A DNA stretch of 20,532 nucleotides. It comes from an uncultured Lachnospiraceae bacterium (GTDB lineage Bacteria; Bacillota; Clostridia; Lachnospirales; Lachnospiraceae). The number at the start of each line of letters is the position of its first letter. Position 1 is the stretch's first letter. Positions 15,701 to 20,532 of this stretch are shown piece after piece. Under the pieces are notes generated by a model. That model did no database searches, was not told the origin of the DNA, and was given only the letters and a program-made list of their open reading frames with translations. The stretch lies in assembly GCA_947175775.1 (NCBI GenBank), contig CAMWNY010000005.1, forward strand, positions 1 to 20,532, read 5' to 3'. Position numbers and translations under genes: made by a program.

Positions 15701-17006
15701 ACCGATAGTTATCGGAATACTTCGTTCTATCGTTATAGCGCGCAATCCAGTAATTTGTCTTGCCATAAATAGAAGAAGAGGTCGGCTGCATATCCTTTGT
15801 CAGCATTTGATAATTGGCATAAATACCGCCGTCAAAACCTTCACTGCGAACATCCCTCACAAATCTGTCACAAATATCCTGATGCTTTCTTTTGGAAAGG
15901 TTTGCTTTCTCAAGCCTTCCCTTTGTATCACCTGCCGTGTATTCATAATCAATCATAATCGGAAGGGATATGTATTTTTTCAGGTCATTATCCTTTAAAA
16001 ATTTGATTGTATAATCCGCTTCTTCTGATGCTTCCGGCTCTGTAATTGCCTGTGAGAAAAAATATACGCCTACTTTTACGCCTGCATCGGCAGCTTTTTT
16101 GATATTGTCCTTTGCATACTCGTCCCCGTTTAATTTTGCGTCGTCACCATAGCCCCTGTAGCCTACTCTGACAAATGCAAAATGGACGCCTGCCTTTTTC
16201 GCTTTTTCCCAGTCGATATTACCCTGATATTTTGACACGTCGATACCGTGTCTGACAATTTTATTTAATACATGATCTTCGTGCGTGTATGTCTTTTTTG
16301 TGAAAGGGCTTACGGTTGTGTCGGAATTATCGGCATTAAACTGATTTAAGTCGTTATCGTCTTCTTCATAGGTTTCGTCATTTTCCAAAAGATTTTTGTA
16401 TAGCTCGGGATCGTACGGATCATATGTGTGAAGCATACCGTTTTCATCCGTATATGCAAAATATCCGTCTTCATTTATGTACATGCTGCTGTACTTTTCT
16501 TTTAACTTTTGGAGTAATGAATTGAGGTATTCCGTATCGTCATTTTCCTGGTTTGTTTCTAGTTCTTCAAGCTGTGTTTCGGTTTCAGTTGATTCTGCTT
16601 CTTCTGTTTCTATTATCTCACTTGATTCCGATTCTTCTGTTTCTATTGTCTCGGTTGGTTCTGTTGATTCCGATTCTGTTGGTATTGTTTCGCTTGGTTC
16701 TAGCGTTTCTGTAGCTTTTGTTTCTTCGGTTTCGCTTATCTGCGTTGTTCCCTCGGCTTCCGGATTTTCTGACACTTGTGTCATTTTTTCTTCCTGTGTT
16801 TTTGTTTCCTGCGTATCATCTTTCTCATTTTCTGACACTTGTGTCACTTTTTCGTCGGCGTTATCTGCATCCTGTACTTGCGTCTCAACCTCCGCCGCAT
16901 AAACATATCCCGCATTCTCCTGCATAAACGGCATACTTGGCACTGCCAAACATAACGACAAATTCATGCATAAAAACTTGACAAACCAATTCCTTTTCCT
17001 GTTCAT
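12783..17006 (-). CDS. Secreted GH25 muramidase with acidic Thr/Ser/Glu linker and about ten Ig-like (MBG/YDG-type) repeats
   Basis: An extracellular cell-wall hydrolase of 1407 aa. A signal peptide (1 to about 38, 'VYAAEV' at the likely cut) precedes a Glu/Thr/Ser-rich region (about 40-155) with repeated 'TQVSEN'. A linker leads to the GH25 lysozyme domain (about 250-460). Catalytic-type residues are D256 in 'HGIDVSKYQG', the pair D353 and E355 in 'IMIDYEY', and D453 in 'RVDCNFW'. GH25 enzymes cleave the MurNAc-GlcNAc bond. From about 466 to the end are ten or eleven repeats of 75-100 residues. Their pattern is YTG...P...V....L..G.DYTV.Y.NN..AG.A.V.V.G.G.Y.G....F.I, as in MBG/YDG-type bacterial Ig-like domains. 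There is no LPXTG, SH3 or SLH anchor. AGGGGG lies six bases before the ATG. Confidence 0.92.
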   Translation of the reverse strand: MNRKRNWFVKFLCMNLSLCLAVPSMPFMQENAGYVYAAEVETQVQDADNADEKVTQVSENEKDDTQETKTQEEKMTQVSENPEAEGTTQISETEETKATETLEPSETIPTESESTEPTETIETEESESSEIIETEEAESTETETQLEELETNQENDDTEYLNSLLQKLKEKYSSMYINEDGYFAYTDENGMLHTYDPYDPELYKNLLENDETYEEDDNDLNQFNADNSDTTVSPFTKKTYTHEDHVLNKIVRHGIDVSKYQGNIDWEKAKKAGVHFAFVRVGYRGYGDDAKLNGDEYAKDNIKKAADAGVKVGVYFFSQAITEPEASEEADYTIKFLKDNDLKKYISLPIMIDYEYTAGDTKGRLEKANLSKRKHQDICDRFVRDVRSEGFDGGIYANYQMLTKDMQPTSSSIYGKTNYWIARYNDRTKYSDNYRFWQYSSSGKVDGISGRVDCNFWYQDKRKITNCRVSIDTETDYVDDIKEALCIYDSARKYELIEGKDYEVTVTTQTVIENEQEKVTYKLIMSGIGEYEGRMERTVTKTQLTLSEAMVSDIAPQEYTGLEITQETGIKLKVNNGNVTLTEGKDYTISYADNISAGTGYVIITGMGNYTGEVRKGFTITGMKLTKEMFEEIPDVTYTGYDLETDTGVIISGKNKNIDYALIEGIDYTLKYTANRNAGEAEVTVVGMGNYAGELPLTFQILSKDFSQTAIVSVGGSYDTYEMAYTGKALKPSVAVMENGEKLSRNDYTVEYGNNVDIGTEAYVLIKGKRNYTGEVKKYFTIVPKTEKQTKLSSKMVSLKNIYLYTDGGAPVQPELYVISGTKRLEQDVDYTVIYQDKRGAQLSEITDAGEYKVIVTGIGKYSGKVTKKLTLISENNKELDDRLTEVTLVSEIESLIYTGKAVTPQIKVVDKVNGAELTLGADYKVSYIDNKTAGAARIVVKGKGVYKGEVVKTFDILPKDLGTMAQETEGQPIFHENTTVSLNKYTYVYNGKKQQPKLTIKDGKTTLKENKDFRVAYSAAGNAENAAARAYADKYTMTVTFQGNYAGTATILYEITPADLSKIKVKLKNQLYTGSEICPELNHMEIKLGSAKLDVKAMEGVALEDWYNNTNVGNAGFRMTATEEAKNFVVGSRKDDVKFKIAKKPMKDNAIAITVGGFAVSSKNQCDLELVYNDGIEYNQSNGAKVEIQDTQTGVVLEEDKDYTVKFLNNKNAGNAKVKVTGIGGYSGSRNITFKIIGKPLTDECRIELSKDSYVYNNTERKPTVKFFYGNMPLKNGRDFTVSYKNNTNAGEATVIVTGKGKYAGTMTKNFTILPKEAKNASKITVSNIADQKYTGEVIVPKVTVTVDGEQLVKGKDYTVSVLNSTRLTYDLDKKKQKGTATMIITGIGNYKGTLAKKSFTVYKNN
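12789..15611 (-). repeat. Array of diverged Ig-like protein repeats within the muramidase
   Basis: Consecutive units of about 75-100 codons share the core 'GxDYTVxYxNNxxAG' and end in 'GxGxYxGxxxxxFxI'. Clear examples are 'EGKDYTISYADNISAG', 'GADYKVSYIDNKTAG', 'NGRDFTVSYKNNTNAG' and 'KGKDYTVSVLNS'. Units differ strongly in sequence, so the array is old rather than freshly expanded. The first (about residues 466-540) and the seventh and eighth are the most degenerate. Confidence 0.8.
16765..16846. repeat. 19-bp direct repeat in the muramidase linker
   Basis: TTTTCTGACACTTGTGTCA occurs at 16765-16783 and again at 16828-16846, 63 bases (21 codons) apart and in frame. It encodes the repeated 'TQVSEN' pieces of the secreted acidic linker and probably arose by local duplication. 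Confidence 0.8.
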
Positions 17007-17024
17007 AGTAATCCCCCTTATCTT

Positions 17025-17225
17025 TTAAACCTTCTCCGTATCCTTTCGGTACCTATCCACAATCTTCTCGATACTTTCTCTTGATATCGGATAATGAAAT
17101 TCCTTTATGATCCTGTCAACCGTATATCCGTGGTCAACAAGATGTCTAATCGCGCCCCCATACGCAAAATCCTTTGTGAAATTGGATAATGCCTCTTCAA
17201 AATATCCGTGATTTGGTTCTTCCAT
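17025..17225 (-). CDS. Small protein of unknown function heading the envelope operon
   Basis: A soluble 66-aa protein with no signal peptide and no membrane helix. It is mostly helical in appearance, with a central 'GGAIRHLVDHGYTVDRIIKEFHYPISRESIEKIV' stretch. The pattern of a helix, 'GYTVDRII', then 'PISRESIEKIV' is reminiscent of a small helix-turn-helix fold, but this is not strong enough to call DNA binding. It is accepted as a gene because it lies 18 bases before the muramidase, follows a good promoter, and has protein-like composition. The start codon is preceded, after seven bases, by AGGG that belongs to the 14-base segment shared with the MITE-like element. I do not recognise a family. 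Confidence 0.65.
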   Translation of the reverse strand: MEEPNHGYFEEALSNFTKDFAYGGAIRHLVDHGYTVDRIIKEFHYPISRESIEKIVDRYRKDTEKV

Positions 17226-17226
17226 A

Positions 17227-17240
17227 TTGACACCCTAATC
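17227..17240. repeat. Solitary 14-bp copy of the MITE-like element's end
   Basis: TTGACACCCTAATC is identical to 2570-2583 and to the complement of 2423-2436, the two tips of the palindromic element. Here it lies alone in the leader of the small-protein gene, two bases from its start codon, and no second end is nearby. A chance match of a given 14-mer in this window is improbable. Confidence 0.6.
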
Positions 17241-17281
17241 CTCATATATAATAATACCGAAACTTCTAAAAACTATCTAAT

Positions 17282-17310
17282 ATTATATTTCAACAGAAAT
17301 GTTATGTCTA
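17282..17310 (-). promoter_or_regulatory. Sigma-A promoter of the five-gene envelope operon
   Basis: On the minus strand, TAGACA (17305-17310, 5/6 match), a 17-base spacer and a perfect TATAAT (17282-17287). This gives a leader of about 50 bases before the small-protein ATG. No comparable promoter is seen in the short gaps between the following four genes. Confidence 0.6.
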
Positions 17311-17370
17311 CCATGTTCATAAAAAATTAAGAAATCTAGCATAATTATCCTATCCTAATTATACCAAAAG

Positions 17371-17394
17371 ACAAAAGAGACAGTCTTTTTAACT
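17371..17394 (-). terminator. Possible weak terminator downstream of the mgtC-like gene
   Basis: On the minus strand GACAGT and ACTGTC form a 6-bp stem, extendable to 8 with a G-T pair, around a seven-base loop. A T-rich run (TCTTTTGTCTTTT) follows. A second, AT-only perfect hairpin (ATCATAAATT/AATTTATGAT, 17429-17451) lies between it and the mgtC stop. The rest of the 283-bp gap contains only the operon promoter. Confidence 0.4.
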
Positions 17395-17508
17395 GTCCCC
17401 ATACAACATTGAACTATATAATCACAATATCATAAATTTTCAATTTATGATCAACATTCACCGTTCACAAAATGTATAAATCCACTTTGCTCTCTCGCGC
17501 TCATTATA

Positions 17509-18189
17509 TCATATCTCATTAATCGAAACCACCCCTTTAATCTCCTGCAAAGAACGCTGATAATCCTCTCTGTTTTTTCCGCGCGGAATTTTAAAGGTCG
17601 TGACAATCTGAAAATGCTGTCCCTTCGCCTTTGGTTTGTCCACGTAAAACGTATCCGTAAAACAATGGTCCTGCTTGAGAAATCTTGACACGTGCGTTAT
17701 CGCTTTACCGTCCTCAACCTCGATATAAAGCGTTATATAACGCGAATACTTGTAAACCCGCTCTTCAATATAGGGCACCATATGCACGCCGGCAAGCCAC
17801 AACGCCGTCAAAATCACCGCTCCGTCAATAAACCCAATTCCCACCGCAAGCCCGACGCACGCGCACGTCCAAATGCTCGCCGCAGAAGTAAGCCCTTTAA
17901 TCTGATGTCCCGACACAAGAATGGAACCCGCGCCAAGAAAACCGACGCCGCTGATTACCTGCGCCGCAATCCTTGAAATATCAAGCCGCTCGGGATAAAT
18001 TTCTTCAAGATACTGCTCCATCAACATCACCATCGTCGCGCCAAGACACACCGTAATCGTTGTACGTGCACCGCCGCCGCGCCGTTTCGCACCGCGGTCA
18101 ATCCCGATAATCATACCTATCACCAAAGAGACCACGATTCGAATGACAATACTACCCCATGTCCAGCCGGAAAGCTTTGTTGTAAACAT
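17509..18189 (-). CDS. MgtC/SapB-family membrane protein
   Basis: An integral membrane protein of 226 aa. The N-terminal MgtC domain (about 10-140) has four or five hydrophobic helices. Family signatures are 'GMIIGIDRGAKRRGGGARTT' (25-44) and 'DISRIAAQVISGVGFLGAGS' (70-89), followed by 'IKGLTSAASIW' (97-107). The C-terminal soluble part (about 145-226) has the alternating strand/helix look of the ACT-like domain found in this family. Relatives are tied to Mg2+ limitation and acid or intracellular stress, and they modulate other membrane proteins rather than transport Mg2+ themselves. No magnesium riboswitch is evident upstream. It may be co-transcribed with dtd, 104 bases upstream; a small CCGC/GCGG hairpin (about 18251-18262) in that gap lacks a T-run. 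A run of Gs precedes the ATG as ribosome site. Confidence 0.9.
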   Translation of the reverse strand: MFTTKLSGWTWGSIVIRIVVSLVIGMIIGIDRGAKRRGGGARTTITVCLGATMVMLMEQYLEEIYPERLDISRIAAQVISGVGFLGAGSILVSGHQIKGLTSAASIWTCACVGLAVGIGFIDGAVILTALWLAGVHMVPYIEERVYKYSRYITLYIEVEDGKAITHVSRFLKQDHCFTDTFYVDKPKAKGQHFQIVTTFKIPRGKNREDYQRSLQEIKGVVSINEI

Positions 18190-18293
18190 TTTTATCCCCC
18201 ATTTCCGCTAAAACCTACAAATTTATTTTTTACATAAACTCCTATATTTCCGCCTTTGCGGGCGTATAAATCAGCATACGGGAATTTTTAATT

Positions 18294-18743
18294 TCACATT
18301 ATTTCTTCGGAATCCAATACAATCGTAAACGGACCGTCATTCATAAGCCCAACCTTCATATCCGCTCCGAAAATACCATGCTCTACTGTAAAGCCTTTCT
18401 TTTTCACCTCGCTGATAATATACTCATACATCTCATTCGCCATATTTGGATTTCCCGCTTTCGTAAACGACGGACGGTTTCCCTTTTTACAGTCCGCATA
18501 CAGCGTAAACTGCGAAACAATCAGAAATTCGCCCCCCACATCGGAAGCTGACAAATTAGTTTTCCCGTCCGCGTCATCAAAAATACGCAGCTTTGTCATT
18601 TTGTCAATCATCTTATCTGCCGTCTGCTGATTGTCAAAATCCGCCACACCGACAAAGACCAAAAGCCCATGCCCGATTTTCCCCACAACCTTATTTTCCA
18701 CTGTTACATCTGCATGTGTTACTCTTTGTATTACAAATATCAT
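18294..18743 (-). CDS. dtd: D-aminoacyl-tRNA deacylase
   Basis: A cytoplasmic proofreading enzyme of 149 aa that hydrolyses D-amino acids (and glycine mischarged on tRNA-Ala) from tRNA. The sequence begins 'MIFVIQRVTHADVTV', as expected for the family. It carries both active-site motifs: S77-QFTLYAD, and N135-DGPFT with the Gly-Pro (G137-P138) that enforces rejection of L-amino acids. The length is standard. The ribosome site is weak (AGGA eleven bases upstream). It is followed on the same strand by the mgtC-like gene. Confidence 0.95.
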   Translation of the reverse strand: MIFVIQRVTHADVTVENKVVGKIGHGLLVFVGVADFDNQQTADKMIDKMTKLRIFDDADGKTNLSASDVGGEFLIVSQFTLYADCKKGNRPSFTKAGNPNMANEMYEYIISEVKKKGFTVEHGIFGADMKVGLMNDGPFTIVLDSEEIM

Positions 18744-18800
18744 ACATTTCTGTTTCCTTTTTTAAATTTCATTTTATAATAAAATATTAATGATAAGATT

Positions 18801-18829
18801 AGTATAAAATAAAACAACCTTTAATACAA
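18801..18829 (-). promoter_or_regulatory. Candidate promoter of dtd
   Basis: On the minus strand, TTGTAT (18824-18829, 3/6), a 17-base spacer and TATACT (18801-18806, 5/6), about 55 bases before the start. The surroundings are very AT-rich, so this is tentative. Confidence 0.4.
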
Positions 18830-18905
18830 TACTTTCCTTTTACCCATAAAAATACCCATGCGCCATTGTATCAGCATATTTCCTCTACATAGCTGTGTAA
18901 CGTAA

Positions 18906-18949
18906 AACAGACAGAACCACTGCCGCAAAATGCATTCGTCCTGCCTGTT
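18906..18949 (-). terminator. Probable intrinsic terminator of ptsI
   Basis: On the minus strand AACAGGCAGGAC (18938-18949) pairs with GTTCTGTCTGTT (18906-18917) over 12 pairs, two of them G-U. The loop is 20 bases, and TTTTACG follows with part of the run in the stem. It lies 92 bases after the ptsI stop. I see nothing else in the 18950-19040 stretch. Confidence 0.5.
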
Positions 18950-19040
18950 AATCAGTTCGTTATAAAATATTCAGCTTCCTGCCATCTGCTTAATAACCGC
19001 GCTTACATTGATACAAGATTAACATATTCAACTTAACCGT

Positions 19041-20532
19041 TCAGATTGAGCGTACCTTCTCCCGTACTTTAAGCACCATCGGCGGCGCCACAGAAAGTTC
19101 ATCCACACCCATGTTGACAAATTCCTCGGTAAGCGCCGTATCCGCGCCTAATTCCCCACAGATACCAACCCACTTGCCACACTGATGCGCATTGTCCACC
19201 ACCATCTTTATCATGCGTAAAATCGCCTTATGATGCGGATTGTAAAAATCCTCCAACTTCTGATTCTGCCTGTCAATCGCAAGCGTATACTGCGTCAAAT
19301 CATTCGTGCCGATGCTGAAAAAGTCTGTCAGCTCCGCCAGCTCATCGCTAATCATAACTGCTGCCGGCGTCTCAATCATAATACCCTGCTCCGGTATTCT
19401 ATAAGGAATTTCATCTCTTTTCAGCTCCTGCTCCACTTCCCCCACAATCGTCTTAATTTGCCTGACCTCATCAACGGAAGTAATCATGGGATACATAATT
19501 GACAGATTCCCGTATGCCGCCGCGCGCAAAAGCGCGCGAAGCTGTGTTTTAAAAATCTCCGGCTGCTTTAAGCAGATACGGATAGCCCTGTAACCCATCG
19601 CCGGATTGTCCTCTTTCCCAAGCGAAAAATAATCCGCCTGCTTATCCGCGCCAATATCAAGCGTCCGGATAACAACCTTCTTCTGCCCCATCGTCTGAAC
19701 CACCTGCTTATACGCCTGAAACTGCTCCTCCTCCGTCGGGAAATTATCACGTCCCAGATACAGAAACTCACTGCGGAACAGCCCAATTCCTCCGGCATCA
19801 TTTTCAAGCACATAACCCACATCGCTGACACTGCCGATATTTGCATAAATATTGATTGTCCTGCCGTCCCTCGTCTCGTTCTTCTTGCCCTTTAGTTCCT
19901 GCAAAAGACGGACTTTTTCCTGCTCGTTTCTGATTTTTTCCTCCGCCTCACTGCATTCTTTCCCAGTCGGCTCAAAAATAACCTCACCTGCCGCACCGTC
20001 CACAATCGCCGTCATACCCGTGTGGATTTCATTCAGGTTCAGCGTTACGCCAATCAGCGCCGGAATATTCATCATACGCGCAAGAATTGCCGTATGCGAA
20101 TTAACAGAACCATGCACCGTCACAAACGCAAGGATTTTCTTTTTATCCATCTGCACCGTCTCACTTGGGCTCAAATCATCGGCAACAATCACGGAAGGCT
20201 CCATTGCCGTAAAATCAACCCCTTCCTGACCGGAGAGATTACGCACGAGGCGCGCCGAAATATCCTTAACATCAGCCGCCCTCGCACGCATATATTCATC
20301 GTCCATTCCTGCAAACATTCCCGCAAAATTATCTCCCGTAATTGCCACCGCATACTCCGCATTCACCATTTCCGTACGGATAATATGGGAAATCGCGTCA
20401 AGATAATCGTCGTCCTCAAGCATCATCTGATGGACCTCAAAAATTGCGGCGTTCGATTCTCCCACTTCCTTAACCGCCTTTTCATAAAGCGCGCCAAGCT
20501 GCTGTTTGGCATTTGCTGCCGCATCATGCACC
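19041..20532 (-). CDS. ptsI: Phosphoenolpyruvate-protein phosphotransferase (PTS enzyme I), N terminus cut by window edge
   Basis: The cytoplasmic first enzyme of the sugar phosphotransferase system, moving phosphate from PEP to HPr. About 497 residues are visible; comparison with the usual 540-575 suggests that roughly 45 to 75 N-terminal residues lie beyond the edge. The phospho-His box is 'HGSVNSHTAILAR' (phospho-His at about visible residue 146). 'IVDGAAGEVIFEPT' closes the swivelling domain. The PEP-binding barrel has 'GIGLFRSEFLYL', 'VIRTLDIGADKQ', 'NPAMGYRAIR', 'IMIETPAAV', 'FFSIGTNDLTQYTLAIDRQN' and the catalytic Cys in 'VGICGELGAD'. The GADK in place of the common GGDK is a minor variant. 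Whether ptsH lies directly upstream cannot be seen. Confidence 0.95.
   Translation of the reverse strand, partial: VHDAAANAKQQLGALYEKAVKEVGESNAAIFEVHQMMLEDDDYLDAISHIIRTEMVNAEYAVAITGDNFAGMFAGMDDEYMRARAADVKDISARLVRNLSGQEGVDFTAMEPSVIVADDLSPSETVQMDKKKILAFVTVHGSVNSHTAILARMMNIPALIGVTLNLNEIHTGMTAIVDGAAGEVIFEPTGKECSEAEEKIRNEQEKVRLLQELKGKKNETRDGRTINIYANIGSVSDVGYVLENDAGGIGLFRSEFLYLGRDNFPTEEEQFQAYKQVVQTMGQKKVVIRTLDIGADKQADYFSLGKEDNPAMGYRAIRICLKQPEIFKTQLRALLRAAAYGNLSIMYPMITSVDEVRQIKTIVGEVEQELKRDEIPYRIPEQGIMIETPAAVMISDELAELTDFFSIGTNDLTQYTLAIDRQNQKLEDFYNPHHKAILRMIKMVVDNAHQCGKWVGICGELGADTALTEEFVNMGVDELSVAPPMVLKVREKVRSI

Noticed and set aside
16477..16902. 141-codon Ser/Val-rich open frame on the + strand
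   Set aside because: It is the complement of the Glu/Thr/Ser-rich muramidase linker, whose codon bias keeps the opposite strand open; no promoter or ribosome site.
17429..17451. Perfect AT-only hairpin as terminator of the mgtC-like gene
   Set aside because: Ten A/T-rich pairs with no T-tract afterwards on the minus strand; the GACAGT hairpin at 17371-17394 is the better candidate.

Overview
The window looks like chromosomal DNA of a low-to-moderate GC, Gram-positive anaerobe of the Clostridia, most likely a motile member of the Lachnospiraceae. This rests on gene content and style: strong GGAGG-type ribosome sites, TTGACA/TATAAT-type promoters, a lipoprotein solute-binding protein paired with a chemoreceptor, a tandem bacteriohemerythrin, and a secreted GH25 muramidase carrying many bacterial Ig-like repeats. 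The taxon is an inference. I see no rRNA, tRNA, CRISPR array, phage or transposase gene.

Left part (1-3204). A 5'-truncated D-Ala-D-Ala carboxypeptidase-like gene runs rightwards. It converges, through a shared bidirectional terminator, on a leftward DEDDh 3'-5' exonuclease with a C-terminal zinc-ribbon-like segment. The 569-bp gap behind the exonuclease holds its promoter, a 162-bp MITE-like palindromic element with a possible 6-bp target duplication, and a possible promoter-to-terminator small RNA. A single-domain MGMT-family (alkyltransferase-like) gene follows on the minus strand.

Chemosensory part (3205-9300). A MalE-like lipoprotein and a methyl-accepting chemotaxis protein form a two-gene operon with no transporter genes. 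A second, Cache-domain chemoreceptor converges on it across a perfect 32-bp terminator palindrome. Divergent from the second chemoreceptor is a two-domain bacteriohemerythrin. In both of its domains the same iron-ligand His appears to be replaced by Gln. An inverted repeat overlaps its proposed -10 box.

Envelope operon (17310 down to 9364, minus strand). One promoter appears to drive five genes: a 66-aa small protein, a 1407-aa secreted GH25 muramidase with about ten Ig-like repeats, a vWA-like cytosolic protein, a homodimer-type ABC exporter, and a CPBP-family membrane protein that lacks the motif-2 His. The gaps are 18, 18, 31 and 19 bases, and a terminator follows the last gene. The set suggests an envelope or export function, but no member names a substrate. 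The 5' leader carries a 14-base match to the ends of the MITE-like element.

Right part (17509-20532, minus strand). An MgtC/SapB-family membrane protein, a D-aminoacyl-tRNA deacylase (dtd), and the C-terminal nine-tenths of PTS enzyme I (ptsI), which runs off the right edge.
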